The translations under genes were made by a program, and so were the position numbers. Under the pieces are notes generated by a model, which saw nothing but the letters and a program-made list of their open reading frames with translations, was not told the DNA's origin and made no database searches. 64,000 nt of DNA, from assembly GCF_000717995.1 (NCBI RefSeq), contig NZ_JODM01000013.1, positions 1-64,000 of the forward strand. Direction: 5' to 3'. The DNA comes from Streptomyces violaceorubidus (lineage in GTDB: Bacteria > Actinomycetota > Actinomycetes > Streptomycetales > Streptomycetaceae). How positions within the stretch are numbered: the first letter of the stretch is position 1; each line of letters starts with the position of its first letter. Positions 8,836-17,826 of this stretch are shown one piece after another.

Positions 8836-10491
8836 CTACGCGTCGTAGACGTCCGCCTTCTTCGGCACCGCCTCCTGCACCGCCCCGCTCAGGCCGCCCG
8901 CGCGGGCGCCGAACTTCTCCGTGTCCACGCCGTTCTCCTTCAGCACCTTGATCGCCGCCGAGTGCACCGCCCGCAGGACCGGGGTGGCCGCGCGCAGCGC
9001 GTCGTCGGCCATGAAGCGGTGCCGCCACGGCCGGTCCGCCCAGGCATGCCGCACGCCGAAGGGCTCGGGCAGCGTGAGCTTGCCGCCCAGCCAGTACAGC
9101 AGCGGGGGGTACCAGGTCAGCGGGGCCCGCGCGGCCAGCCGCACCACCTCGTCGGTGTCGACCAGCGGGAGCTTGACCGTGCGGGTCTCCCAGAACTTGA
9201 CGGACTTCTGGACCGTCTTCTCCTTGGCCGCGGGCTTGCTGGTGAACAGGGAGTGCACCGGCCCCAGGGCGTGCCCGGTGACCTCGATGCGCAGCGTCTC
9301 GTGCAGCACCGTCACCGTGATCAGCATGGAGATGACCAACTGGCCGTCCCACAGCGTCCACTGCACGCCCAGGTAGTGCCGGTCGCCCGCGCCGAACTGC
9401 TGCTTGTCGCAGATCTCCTGTATCGCGTGCTGCTTGACCTGGTACGCCTCGACGTCCGTGCCCTCGGGCCGGGACACCGAGTCGGCGTTCTCCCCGATCG
9501 GGGTCACGATCCAGTGCCGCACCGTCGGCTTGGTGAAGCCGCCGGTGTGCAGCGGGCCGCGCTCCAGCATCCGCAGCCGGTCGTGGATGGCCTTGATGAC
9601 GTCCCAGCTGCGGAACGGGTTGATCTCCCGGTCCGGGTCGGCGGGGACCAGCTCCTCCGCGAGCTGCCAGTTGCCCCAGCGGGTGCCCATGCCGAGGATC
9701 CCCTTGGGACCGGCGTAGAAGACCGAGTTGGACTGCTGCTCGGCGCTGAGCCGGGCCAGGGACTGCCGCAGCTCCTCGGCCGCCGTCTCGCCGGGGCTGC
9801 TCGGCACCGCCTCGGGCACCTTGGCGCCCACGCCCGCGCCGGACAGCAGGCCGCTCCAGCGCTCCCGGAGGTCCCGTGCCGTGCGCTCGCAGATCCGCTT
9901 GGCCCAGAACCAGCCGATCACCGGGGCGACGACGCAGGCGCGCGCGTACAAGGCCCAGAAGCCGCTGAAGGGCATCTTGAGCAGGAAGAGCACGGCGAGG
10001 ACCGCCATCGCGAGCAGAAGCGCGGTGGCGAGCGCGCCGGCCCGCTTGTCCTCGCGCCGGCCGACGGAGGTGCGGATCTGGAAGACCAGGAGCCAGATCA
10101 GCAGTCCGGGCAGGAACAGCAGCCCGCACAGCACCATGACGGCGCTGAGCCAGTTGTCCCGGTCCCTGCGGATGCGGTGCGCCGCGAGACTGTGCTCCAC
10201 CACGACCTGGGGCTGGGTGCCGAAGGACTGGATGAGCGGGGCCCGCTTGGGGCCCAGCATCCGGTCGATGATCGCCCGGGAGTACGCCTCGCCGAGATTG
10301 GGCCGGAACAGCTTGATCCGGGGCTTGCTCACGGACGACTTGTGCCACTCGCTGTTGGCCTTGAGTATCTCGTCGGCCTCGCTGTCCCGGTAGGCGGCCG
10401 AGGCCAGCGCGAAGGTGGCCGTCTGGCCGCCGTCGTCCGTGCGCGGCACCTGCGGTCCGAAGAAGTCCGCGTAACCGCCGTCAACGGTCAT
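8836..10491 (-). CDS. Conserved membrane protein of unknown function
   Basis: The product has 551 residues, starting at the ATG giving MTVDGGYADFFGPQVPRTDDGG. I do not recognise a named family. The first 110 residues are soluble. Then come hydrophobic helices at about 120-140 (LSAVMVLCGLLFLPGLLIWLLVF) and 160-200 (ALATALLLAMAVLAVLFLLK, FWALYARACVVAPVIGWFWA). A long soluble C-terminal part of about 350 residues follows, containing YAGPKGILGMGTRWGNWQLAEEL and a weak hydrophobic patch (LVISMLITVTVLHETLRIEV). The pattern suggests two or three membrane passes with a large cytoplasmic domain. It lies downstream of the EF-G-like gene on the same strand, 239 bases away and beyond a terminator, so it is probably transcribed separately. 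Confidence 0.75.
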   Translation of the reverse strand: MTVDGGYADFFGPQVPRTDDGGQTATFALASAAYRDSEADEILKANSEWHKSSVSKPRIKLFRPNLGEAYSRAIIDRMLGPKRAPLIQSFGTQPQVVVEHSLAAHRIRRDRDNWLSAVMVLCGLLFLPGLLIWLLVFQIRTSVGRREDKRAGALATALLLAMAVLAVLFLLKMPFSGFWALYARACVVAPVIGWFWAKRICERTARDLRERWSGLLSGAGVGAKVPEAVPSSPGETAAEELRQSLARLSAEQQSNSVFYAGPKGILGMGTRWGNWQLAEELVPADPDREINPFRSWDVIKAIHDRLRMLERGPLHTGGFTKPTVRHWIVTPIGENADSVSRPEGTDVEAYQVKQHAIQEICDKQQFGAGDRHYLGVQWTLWDGQLVISMLITVTVLHETLRIEVTGHALGPVHSLFTSKPAAKEKTVQKSVKFWETRTVKLPLVDTDEVVRLAARAPLTWYPPLLYWLGGKLTLPEPFGVRHAWADRPWRHRFMADDALRAATPVLRAVHSAAIKVLKENGVDTEKFGARAGGLSGAVQEAVPKKADVYDA

Positions 10492-10691
10492 TCCCGCCCC
10501 CGATCGCCACCACTGTCGCTCCTGCGGCCTTCCCGACTTCCCTGCCCCGCACACCTGTTGATCTGGTCATCAGCGTATCCGTCGACAACGTCGTGCGTCA
10601 CGGGACGCCCGAATACGCCCCCGCGCGCGGATCGAGCGCCGGGCCGCGCCGTCGCGCGCCGGGGCCGCGGACCCCGGCGCGGAGAACCCGG

Positions 10692-10719
10692 CCCCGGTAC
10701 GGCGGACCCCGTACCGGGG
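10692..10719 (-). terminator. Terminator hairpin after the EF-G-like gene
   Basis: CCCCGGTACGG (10692-10702) pairs with CCGTACCGGGG (10709-10719) across a 6-base loop. It lies 11 bases past the stop of the minus-strand EF-G-like gene. The rest of the gap to the membrane-protein start (10492-10691) is GC-rich with no further open reading frame or motif I can support. Confidence 0.75.
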
Positions 10720-10730
10720 ACCGGGCCGCG

Positions 10731-12929
10731 CTAGGAGGCCGCCCGCACCTCCTCGCGCATCCGGTCCGCGACCTGGGCCGGCATCGGTTCGTGCCGGGCG
10801 TAGCGCCGGTCGAAGCGCGCCGTGCCGTGCGACAGGGAGCGCAGGTCGACGGCGTAGCGGCCGATCTCGATCTCGGGCACCTCGGCCCTGATCAGGGTCC
10901 GGCCGCCGCTGGTCTGCTCGGTGCCCAGCACCCTGCCGCGCCGTCCGGACAGGTCGCTCATCACCGCGCCCACGTAGTCGTCGCCGACCAGCACGCTCAC
11001 CTCGGCCACCGGCTCCAGCAGGTGGATCCTCGCCTCGGCCGCGGCCTCCCTGAGCGCCAGCGCGCCCGCGGTCTGGAACGCGGCGTCGGAGGAGTCCACC
11101 GAGTGCGCCTTGCCGTCCCGCAGCGTGACCCGCACGTCGATCAGCGGGTGGCCCGCGGCGACGCCCTTGGCGGCCTGGGCGCGCACACCCTTCTCGACGG
11201 AGGGAATGAACTGCCGGGGCACCGCGCCGCCGACGACCTTGTCCACGAACTCGATGCCCGAACCGCCCGGCAGCGGTTCCACCTCGATCTCGCAGATGGC
11301 GTACTGGCCGTGCCCGCCCGACTGCTTCACGTGCCGCCCGCGCCCGGCCGCCGGGCCGCCGAACGTCTCGCGCAGAGGGACCCGGTGGGGCACGACGTCG
11401 ACCTGGACGCCGTAGCGGCCGCGCAGCCGTTCCAGCGCCACGTCGGCGTGCGCCTCGCCCAGGCACCACAGGACCACCTGGTGGGTGTCCTGGTTGTGCT
11501 CCAGGCGCATCGTCGGGTCCTCGGCGACCAGCCGGGCCAGCCCTTGGGAGAGCTTGTCCTCGTCGGGTTTGCTGTGCGCCTCGATGGCGAGCGGCAGCAG
11601 CGGGTCCGGCATGTCCCAGGGGGCCATCAGCAGCGGGTCCTCCTTGGCCGAGAGCGTGTCCCCGGTCTCCGCGCGGGTCAGCTTGGCCACACAGGCGAGG
11701 TCGCCCGCGATCACGTGTGTGACCGGCCGCTGCTGCTTGCCGAACGGCGTCGACAGGGCGCCGATCCGCTCGTCGACGTCGTGGTCCTCGTGCCCGCGGT
11801 CGGTCAGACCGTGCCCGGACACGTGCACCGTCTGGTCGGCGCGCAGCGTGCCGGAGAAGACCCGGACCATCGAGATCCGGCCGACGTACGGGTCGGAGGA
11901 CGTCTTGACCACCTCCGCGACCAGTGACTCCTCGGGATCGCACATCCGCAGTTCGCGCCCGTCGCCCTCGGGCGTGGTGACCCGGGGTGCCGCGCGTTCC
12001 AGGGGCGTGGGGAAGCCGCGCGTGATCAGTTCGAGCAGTTCGACCGTGCCCAGTCCCTGCCGGGCGCCCTCGGCGGCCGGGGCGGCGGCCAGGACGGGGA
12101 AGAACACCCCGCGTACCACGGCCCGTTCCAGGTCCTCGACGAGCGTCTTGACGTCGACCTGCTCGCCGCCGAGGTAGCGCTCCATGAGGGTCTCGTCCTC
12201 GCTCTCCGAGATGATCCCCTCGATCAGCATCGAGCGGGCCTCGTCGAGCTGCGGCAGGTCCGCCTCGCCCGGCTCCGACGCCACCCGCTCGCCGGACGCG
12301 TAGTCGAACAGCTTCCGCGACAGCAGTCCCACGAGCCCGGTCACGGGCGCGTGCCCGTCGGGGGCGGGCGGGCCGTGCAGCGGGAGGTACAGCGGCAGTA
12401 CGGCGTCGGGGTCCTCGCCGCCGAAGGCCTCCGCGCAGATCCGCGTCATCTCCTCGAAGTCCGCGCGGGCGGCCTCCAGGTGCGTGACCACGATGGCGCG
12501 GGGCATGCCGACGGCGGCGCACTCCTCCCAGAGCATCCGGGTCGGACCGTCCACCCCGTCGGAGGCCGAGACGACGAAGAGGGCCGCGTCCGCGGCGCGC
12601 AGACCGGCCCTCAGCTCACCGACGAAGTCGGCGTATCCCGGAGTGTCCAAGAGGTTGATCTTGATGCCGTCCCATTCGACCGGCACCAGGGAGAGCTGTA
12701 CGGAGCGCTGCTGGCGGTGCTCCATGTCGTCGTAGTCCGAGACGCAGCCGCCGTCCTCCACGCGGCCCGCCCGGTTCACCGCTCCCGCCGTCAGCGCGAG
12801 AGCTTCCACCAGGGTCGTCTTGCCCGATCCGGAGTGGCCGACCAGCACCACATTCCGTACGGACGTGGGGTGGTCGGCCGCCGTTGCCCTTCCGGCGGCT
12901 CCGGGATGGGTGTGTGCCTTGTCGCCCAT
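10731..12929 (-). CDS. Elongation factor G-like protein (EF-G2)
   Basis: The product has 732 residues from an ATG with GGGAGG 9 bases upstream. The five-domain EF-G layout is complete. The P-loop is GHSGSGKTT (31-39), G3 is DTPGYADF (95-102) and domain IV contains SGGHGQYA. Two parts differ from true EF-G. The G4 motif that reads guanine (NKxD) is THLE at 149-152, and the switch I sequence normally RGIT is QRSVQ (74-78), so the conserved Thr is absent. It therefore looks like the actinobacterial second EF-G paralogue rather than the translocase. Guanine specificity and GTPase cycling may be altered. Its cellular role is not established. Confidence 0.9.
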   Translation of the reverse strand: MGDKAHTHPGAAGRATAADHPTSVRNVVLVGHSGSGKTTLVEALALTAGAVNRAGRVEDGGCVSDYDDMEHRQQRSVQLSLVPVEWDGIKINLLDTPGYADFVGELRAGLRAADAALFVVSASDGVDGPTRMLWEECAAVGMPRAIVVTHLEAARADFEEMTRICAEAFGGEDPDAVLPLYLPLHGPPAPDGHAPVTGLVGLLSRKLFDYASGERVASEPGEADLPQLDEARSMLIEGIISESEDETLMERYLGGEQVDVKTLVEDLERAVVRGVFFPVLAAAPAAEGARQGLGTVELLELITRGFPTPLERAAPRVTTPEGDGRELRMCDPEESLVAEVVKTSSDPYVGRISMVRVFSGTLRADQTVHVSGHGLTDRGHEDHDVDERIGALSTPFGKQQRPVTHVIAGDLACVAKLTRAETGDTLSAKEDPLLMAPWDMPDPLLPLAIEAHSKPDEDKLSQGLARLVAEDPTMRLEHNQDTHQVVLWCLGEAHADVALERLRGRYGVQVDVVPHRVPLRETFGGPAAGRGRHVKQSGGHGQYAICEIEVEPLPGGSGIEFVDKVVGGAVPRQFIPSVEKGVRAQAAKGVAAGHPLIDVRVTLRDGKAHSVDSSDAAFQTAGALALREAAAEARIHLLEPVAEVSVLVGDDYVGAVMSDLSGRRGRVLGTEQTSGGRTLIRAEVPEIEIGRYAVDLRSLSHGTARFDRRYARHEPMPAQVADRMREEVRAAS

Positions 12930-13136
12930 GTACTTGCCTCCCGTACACGGTGAGGTCGCTGTGGGCGCGGACACGCGGGACCGCGTGCACTGGCGGCTCC
13001 GGCGACGCCCGCGGTCCTTCGAGCTTTCCACTCCCGTCACGCCGCGTCCATACGAAGGACCCGATCCCGCCGCCCACCCGCCGCTCACGAAGGGCTCAGG
13101 GTGCCCGGCCACCGCCCACGCGTGCGCGTGACTACG

Positions 13137-13862
13137 ATGGGCCAGCCGGTGGCCAGCAAGGGCCGCGGCGCCACACCGACCGTCGGGAAGGCCATGCTGA
13201 ACAAGTACGCGCGTGCATTCTTCACGCGTGTCCTCACACCGTTCGCCGCGTTTCTCATCCGCAGGGGCGTCAGCCCCGACACGGTCACGCTGATCGGCAC
13301 CGCCGGTGTGGTCGCGGGCGCGCTGGTCTTCTACCCCATGGGTGAGTTCTTCTGGGGCACGGTGGTGATCACGCTCTTCGTCTTCTCCGACCTGGTCGAC
13401 GGCAACATGGCCCGCCAGCTGGGCCGCTCCAGCCGTTGGGGCGCGTTCCTGGACTCCACCCTCGACCGGGTCGCCGACGGCGCGATCTTCGGCGGCCTCG
13501 CCCTCTGGTACGCGGGGATCGGCGACGACAACATCCTGTGCGCGGTGTCGATCTTCTGCCTGGCCAGCGGCCAGGTGGTGTCCTACACCAAGGCGCGCGG
13601 CGAGGCGATCGGCCTCCCGGTGGCCGTCAACGGACTGGTCGAGCGCGCCGAGCGCCTGGTCATCTCGCTGGTCGCCGCCGGATTCGCCGGACTGCACAAG
13701 TTCGGCGTGCCCGGCATCCAGTACCTGCTGCCGATCGCCCTGTGGATCGTCGCCGTCGGCAGCCTCGTCACGCTGGTCCAGCGGGTCGTCACGGTCCGCC
13801 GGGAGGCCGCCGAGGCGGACGCCGCCGCGCAGGAGAGCCAGGGCACCGAGGCGGCGAAGTGA
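13137..13862 (+). CDS. pgsA: Phosphatidylinositol phosphate synthase (CDP-alcohol phosphatidyltransferase)
   Basis: The product has 241 residues from the ATG at 13137; a GTG at 13149 and an ATG at 13194 (preceded by GGAAGG) are alternatives. It transfers diacylglycerol phosphate from CDP-diacylglycerol to inositol 1-phosphate, the first step of PI and PI-mannoside synthesis in actinomycetes. The family signature D-x2-D-G-x2-A-R-x8-G-x3-D-x3-D is complete: Asp85, Asp88, Gly89, Ala92, Arg93, Gly102, Asp106, Asp110. About six transmembrane helices follow. It is the first gene of a three-gene set linked by GTGA overlaps (synthase, acyltransferase, mannosyltransferase), which supports PI rather than glycerol phosphate as the product. 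Confidence 0.92.
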   Translation: MGQPVASKGRGATPTVGKAMLNKYARAFFTRVLTPFAAFLIRRGVSPDTVTLIGTAGVVAGALVFYPMGEFFWGTVVITLFVFSDLVDGNMARQLGRSSRWGAFLDSTLDRVADGAIFGGLALWYAGIGDDNILCAVSIFCLASGQVVSYTKARGEAIGLPVAVNGLVERAERLVISLVAAGFAGLHKFGVPGIQYLLPIALWIVAVGSLVTLVQRVVTVRREAAEADAAAQESQGTEAAK

Positions 13863-14788
13863 GCGCTCGGGACCGCCTGACCGACGGTCTGTACGGCGCC
13901 GGCTGGGCCACCGTGAAGAAGCTCCCCGAACCCGCTGCCGTGCGCCTCGGCCGCACCGTCGCCGACATCGCCTGGAAGCAGCGCGGGGCGGGGGTGCGCC
14001 GCCTGGAGAGCAACTACGCGCGCGTGGTGCCCGGCGCGAGTGCCCAGCGGCTCTCCGCCCTCTCGCGCGCGGGCATGCGCTCGTACCTGCGCTACTGGAT
14101 GGAGTCGTTCCGGCTCCCGGCGTGGAGCACCGAGCGGATCAAGAACGGCTTCGCCCCCGAGGATCTGCACCACCTCACCGACGGCATGGCCGCCGGCAAG
14201 GGCGTGATACTCGCGCTGCCGCACCTGGCCAACTGGGACCTCGCGGGCGCCTGGGTCACCACGAAGCTCGGCATCCCGTTCACCACCGTCGCCGAGCGCC
14301 TCAAACCGGAGACGCTGTACGACCGTTTCGTCGCCTACCGCGAGGGTCTCGGCATGGAGGTCCTGCCGCACAGCGGCGGCACCGCCTTCGGCACGCTGGC
14401 CCGGCGGCTGCGCGACGGCGGCCTGGTCTGCCTGGTCGCCGACCGCGACCTGTCCGCCTCCGGCGTGGAGGTCGACTTCTTCGGCGAGACGGCCCGGATG
14501 CCCGCCGGCCCCGCCCTGCTCGCCCAGCAGACGGGCGCGCTGCTGCTGCCGGTGACGCTCTGGTACGACGACTCGCCCGTGATGCGGGGCCGGGTGCACC
14601 CGGCGGTCGAGGTACCCGGGTCGGGCACCCGGGCCGAGAAGACGGCCGTCATGACTCAGGCGCTGGCCGACGCCTTCGCCACGGGGATCGCCGACCACCC
14701 GGAGGACTGGCACATGCTCCAGCGCTTGTGGCTCAAGGACCTCGACCCGGCCAAGGCGCCCGGGGCCCGCGAGCGGGGGGCCCAGTGA
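13859..14788 (+). CDS. Phosphatidylinositol mannoside acyltransferase (LpxL/HtrB-like)
   Basis: The product has 309 residues; its GTG start overlaps the synthase stop (GTGA). It is expected to acylate the mannose of PI-mannosides at the cytoplasmic membrane face. The LpxL/PatA family core is visible: HLANWD with the H-x4-D pair (His122, Asp127), FTTVAERLKPETLYDRFVAYREGLGMEVLP, then LVADRDLSASGVEVDFFG and MPAGPALLAQQTGALLLPV. The order matches Mycobacterium, where PI synthase, PatA and PimA are adjacent. It could in principle be another lipid acyltransferase, but the operon makes the PIM role likely. Confidence 0.9.
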   Translation: MSARDRLTDGLYGAGWATVKKLPEPAAVRLGRTVADIAWKQRGAGVRRLESNYARVVPGASAQRLSALSRAGMRSYLRYWMESFRLPAWSTERIKNGFAPEDLHHLTDGMAAGKGVILALPHLANWDLAGAWVTTKLGIPFTTVAERLKPETLYDRFVAYREGLGMEVLPHSGGTAFGTLARRLRDGGLVCLVADRDLSASGVEVDFFGETARMPAGPALLAQQTGALLLPVTLWYDDSPVMRGRVHPAVEVPGSGTRAEKTAVMTQALADAFATGIADHPEDWHMLQRLWLKDLDPAKAPGARERGAQ

Positions 14789-15948
14789 GGATCGGCATCG
14801 TCTGCCCGTACTCCTGGGACGTGCCGGGCGGCGTCCAGTTCCACATCCGGGACCTCGCCGAGTACTTCATCCGGCTCGGTCACGAGGTGTCCGTCCTCGC
14901 CCCGGCCGACGACGAGACCCCGCTGCCGCCGTACGTCGTCTCCGCGGGCCGCGCGGTGCCGGTGCCGTACAACGGCTCGGTGGCCCGGCTGAACTTCGGC
15001 TTCCTGTCGGCGGCCCGGGTCCGGCGCTGGCTGCACGAGGGCGCCTTCGACGTCATCCACATCCACGAGCCGACCTCGCCCTCGCTGGGCCTGCTGACCT
15101 GCTGGGCGGCGCAGGGGCCGATCGTGGCCACCTTCCACACCTCCAACCCGCGCTCGCGCGCGATGATCGCCGCGTACGCGATCCTCCAGGCGGCCCTGGA
15201 GAAGATCAGCGCCCGGATCGCCGTGAGCGAGTACGCCCGGCGCACGCTCGTCGAGCACCTGGGCGGCGACGCGGTCGTCATCCCCAACGGCGTCGACGTC
15301 GACTTCTTCGCCGAGGCGGAGCCCGAGCCCCGGTGGCAGGGCGACACGATCGGCTTCATAGGGCGCATCGACGAGCCCCGCAAGGGCCTGCCGGTGCTCA
15401 TGCGGGCCCTGCCCGGGATCCTCGCCGCCCGCCCGCAGACCCGGTTGCTCGTCGCCGGTCGCGGGGACGAGGAGGAGGCCGTCGAGAGCCTGCCGAAGGA
15501 GCTGCGCTCCCGCGTGGAGTTCCTCGGCATGATCAGCGACGAGGACAAGGCCCGCTTCCTGCGCAGTGTCGACCTGTACGTGGCGCCCAACACCGGCGGC
15601 GAGAGCTTCGGCATCATCCTCGTCGAGGCCATGTCGGCCGGCGCTCCCGTCCTCGCCTCCGACCTGGACGCCTTCGCCCAGGTCCTCGACCAGGGCGCGG
15701 CAGGCGAACTCTTCCCCAACGAGGACGCCGACGCCCTCGCCGAGGCGGCCGTACGCCTGCTGGCCGACCCGGAGCGGCGTGCCGCGCTGCGGGAGCGGGG
15801 GAGCGCCCACGTACGGCGCTTCGACTGGTCCACCGTCGGCGCGGACATCCTGTCCGTCTACGAGACGGTCACCGCGGGAGCGGCGGCGGTGGCGGCTGAC
15901 GACCGCGCGACGGGCCTGCGGGCCCGCTTCGGCCTGGCGAGGGACTGA
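14785..15948 (+). CDS. pimA: Phosphatidylinositol alpha-mannosyltransferase (GT4, PimA-like)
   Basis: The product has 387 residues from a GTG overlapping the acyltransferase stop. It has a GT-B fold of family GT4: an N-terminal acceptor half starting RIGIVCPYSWDVPGGVQFHIRDLA, with the Gly15-Gly16 loop, and IHIHEPTSPS. The C-terminal GDP-mannose half has GFIGRIDEPRKGLPVLMRAL, then NTGGESFGIILVEAMSAG with the E-x7-E motif (Glu273, Glu281). It would add the first mannose from GDP-Man to PI, completing the substrate of the neighbouring acyltransferase. The position and motifs agree with PimA. Exact regiochemistry cannot be read from sequence. Confidence 0.92.
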   Translation: MRIGIVCPYSWDVPGGVQFHIRDLAEYFIRLGHEVSVLAPADDETPLPPYVVSAGRAVPVPYNGSVARLNFGFLSAARVRRWLHEGAFDVIHIHEPTSPSLGLLTCWAAQGPIVATFHTSNPRSRAMIAAYAILQAALEKISARIAVSEYARRTLVEHLGGDAVVIPNGVDVDFFAEAEPEPRWQGDTIGFIGRIDEPRKGLPVLMRALPGILAARPQTRLLVAGRGDEEEAVESLPKELRSRVEFLGMISDEDKARFLRSVDLYVAPNTGGESFGIILVEAMSAGAPVLASDLDAFAQVLDQGAAGELFPNEDADALAEAAVRLLADPERRAALRERGSAHVRRFDWSTVGADILSVYETVTAGAAAVAADDRATGLRARFGLARD

Positions 15949-15999
15949 CCCACCGGGGACGCCGGGCCCGCGGGCGCGCTCGGCGACCGGCGGGCCGGG

Positions 16000-16087
16000 G
16001 TCGGCCGGGGCGGTACCGCCCGTCACCGTCGCGCGGGTCGGCCGGGGCGGTACCGCCGGCCACCGTCGCGCGGGTCGGCCGGGCGGC
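16000..16087. repeat. 37-bp tandem repeat, 2.4 copies
   Basis: Two near-identical 37-base units (16000-16036 and 16037-16073) differ at two positions, and a third begins at 16074 and decays after about 14 bases. Each starts GTCGGCCGGGGCGGTACCGC and contains the small palindrome GCGGTACCGC. It fills the 288-base gap between the PimA gene and the LemA-like gene, which otherwise holds only GC-rich sequence. Confidence 0.9.
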
Positions 16088-16222
16088 TCGCACCTCGGGG
16101 CCACCGCCGCGCACCGAGTCACCGGCGCGGGGGGCCACCGGCCCACGGAACGCGCACAGTGCCCGGACCCCGGGGCGGCGTACGCGGCCCACCGGACGGA
16201 CGTGTCGCGGTCGGCCCACCGA

Positions 16223-16228
16223 TAGGGT
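16223..16228 (+). promoter_or_regulatory. -10 box of a leaderless promoter (LemA-like gene)
   Basis: TAGGGT ends 8 bases before the GTG start at 16237, so the transcript would start on or beside the start codon. No Shine-Dalgarno sequence is visible, consistent with a leaderless mRNA. No clear -35 box is seen. Confidence 0.55.
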
Positions 16229-16236
16229 TGCGGCCC

Positions 16237-16779
16237 GTGACCGCAACCCTCATCTGGATCCTGGTCGTCCTCGTCGCCGTCGGCCTGTACCTCAGCTGGA
16301 CGGCGGGCCGTCTGGACCGGCTGCACGCCCGGATCGACGCCGCCCGTGCCGCCCTGGACGCACAGCTGCTGCGCAGGGCGTCCGTGGCCCAGGAACTCGC
16401 CACCTCCGGCGTGCTCGACCCGGCCGCCTCCATGGTCCTCTACGAGGCCGCGCACGCCGCCCGGCAGGCCGAGGAGGAGCAGCGGGAGGTCGCCGAGAGC
16501 GAGCTGAGCCAGGCGCTGCGCGCCGTGTTCGCCGACGCGCAGCAGATGGACGTGGTGCGCGAGGCGCCCGGGGGAGAGGAAGCGGCCCACGAACTGGCGG
16601 AGGCCGTACGGCGGGTGCCGATGGCCCGGCGCTTCCACAACGACGCGGTGGGCGCCGCACGCAGACTGCGCGAACACCGCAAGGTCCGCTGGTTCCGCCT
16701 CGCCGGGCACGCGCCCTTCCCGCTCGCCTTCGAGATGGACGACGAGTCGCCGGCCGCCCTGGTGGAGCGGGCGGCGTAG
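16237..16779 (+). CDS. LemA-like membrane-anchored protein
   Basis: The product has 180 residues, with a GTG start placed directly after a TAGGGT -10 box. One N-terminal transmembrane helix (TLIWILVVLVAVGLYLSW, about residues 3-20) is followed by a helical cytoplasmic or extracellular domain. The stretch AGRLDRLHARIDAARAALDAQLLRRASVAQELA resembles the LemA signature in which paired helices follow the anchor, ending with YEAAHAARQAEEEQREVAESELSQALR. No catalytic motif is present. It is a single gene between the PIM operon and pdxS. LemA proteins have no settled function; some are linked to membrane or peptidase complexes. Confidence 0.7.
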   Translation: MTATLIWILVVLVAVGLYLSWTAGRLDRLHARIDAARAALDAQLLRRASVAQELATSGVLDPAASMVLYEAAHAARQAEEEQREVAESELSQALRAVFADAQQMDVVREAPGGEEAAHELAEAVRRVPMARRFHNDAVGAARRLREHRKVRWFRLAGHAPFPLAFEMDDESPAALVERAA

Positions 16780-16902
16780 CCCGTACCACCGGCACCGGGG
16801 ACGAAAACGATCCACCGCCTTCCCATTGGCCCTTGCTGTGGCCTGCTCGCCTCACGTTTCCTCGTTGCTGCAGAAACCCCCTTCTCCTCAGCGAGGTAAC
16901 CC

Positions 16903-17814
16903 GTGTCCAGCACGCTCTCCGAAAACCAGGCACCCGAGACCGGCACCGCCCGTGTGAAGCGCGGCATGGCCGAGCAGCTCAAGGGCGGCGTCATCATGGA
17001 CGTCGTCACGCCGGAGCAGGCGAAGATCGCCGAGGACGCGGGCGCCGTGGCCGTCATGGCCCTGGAGCGGGTCCCGGCCGACATCCGCAAGGACGGCGGC
17101 GTGGCCCGGATGTCCGACCCGGACATGATCGAGGGCATCATCGGCGCCGTCTCGATCCCCGTGATGGCCAAGTCCCGCATCGGCCACTTCGTCGAGGCCC
17201 AGGTCCTTCAGTCCCTCGGCGTCGACTACATCGACGAGTCCGAGGTCCTCACCCCGGCCGACGAGGTCAACCACAGCGACAAGTTCGCCTTCACCACCCC
17301 CTTCGTCTGCGGCGCCACCAACCTGGGCGAGGCCCTGCGCCGGATCGCCGAGGGCGCGGCCATGATCCGCTCCAAGGGCGAGGCGGGCACCGGCAACGTC
17401 GTCGAGGCCGTCCGCCACCTGCGCCAGATCAAGAACGAGATCGCCCGGCTGCGCGGCTGCGACAACAACGAGCTGTACGCCGCCGCCAAGGAACTGCGCG
17501 CCCCCTACGAGCTGGTCAAGGAGGTCTCCGAGCTGGGCAGGCTCCCCGTCGTCCTGTTCTCCGCGGGCGGTGTGGCCACCCCGGCCGACGCCGCGCTCAT
17601 GCGCCAGCTCGGCGCCGAGGGCGTCTTCGTCGGCTCCGGCATCTTCAAGTCCGGCGACCCCGCCAAGCGCGCCGCCGCCATCGTGAAGGCCACCACCTTC
17701 TACGACGACCCGAAGATCATCGCGGACGCGTCCCGCAACCTCGGCGAGGCCATGGTCGGCATCAACTGCGACACCCTCCCCGAGACCGAGCGCTACGCCA
17801 ACCGCGGCTGGTAA
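16903..17814 (+). CDS. pdxS: Pyridoxal 5'-phosphate synthase, synthase subunit
   Basis: The product has 303 residues from a GTG with GAGG 7 bases upstream. PdxS condenses ribose 5-phosphate, glyceraldehyde 3-phosphate and ammonia into PLP. The first catalytic lysine is in [10 protein letters not shown] (Lys90) and the second in [11 protein letters not shown] (Lys158). The conserved N-terminal GGVIMDVV and the phosphate-binding [10 protein letters not shown]...GSGIFKS are intact. It forms a dodecamer that receives ammonia from PdxT, encoded 12 bases downstream, so the two are co-transcribed. Confidence 0.98.
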   Translation: MSSTLSENQAPETGTARVKRGMAEQLKGGVIMDVVTPEQAKIAEDAGAVAVMALERVPADIRKDGGVARMSDPDMIEGIIGAVSIPVMAKSRIGHFVEAQVLQSLGVDYIDESEVLTPADEVNHSDKFAFTTPFVCGATNLGEALRRIAEGAAMIRSKGEAGTGNVVEAVRHLRQIKNEIARLRGCDNNELYAAAKELRAPYELVKEVSELGRLPVVLFSAGGVATPADAALMRQLGAEGVFVGSGIFKSGDPAKRAAAIVKATTFYDDPKIIADASRNLGEAMVGINCDTLPETERYANRGW

Positions 17815-17826
17815 GGCACCGACCCC

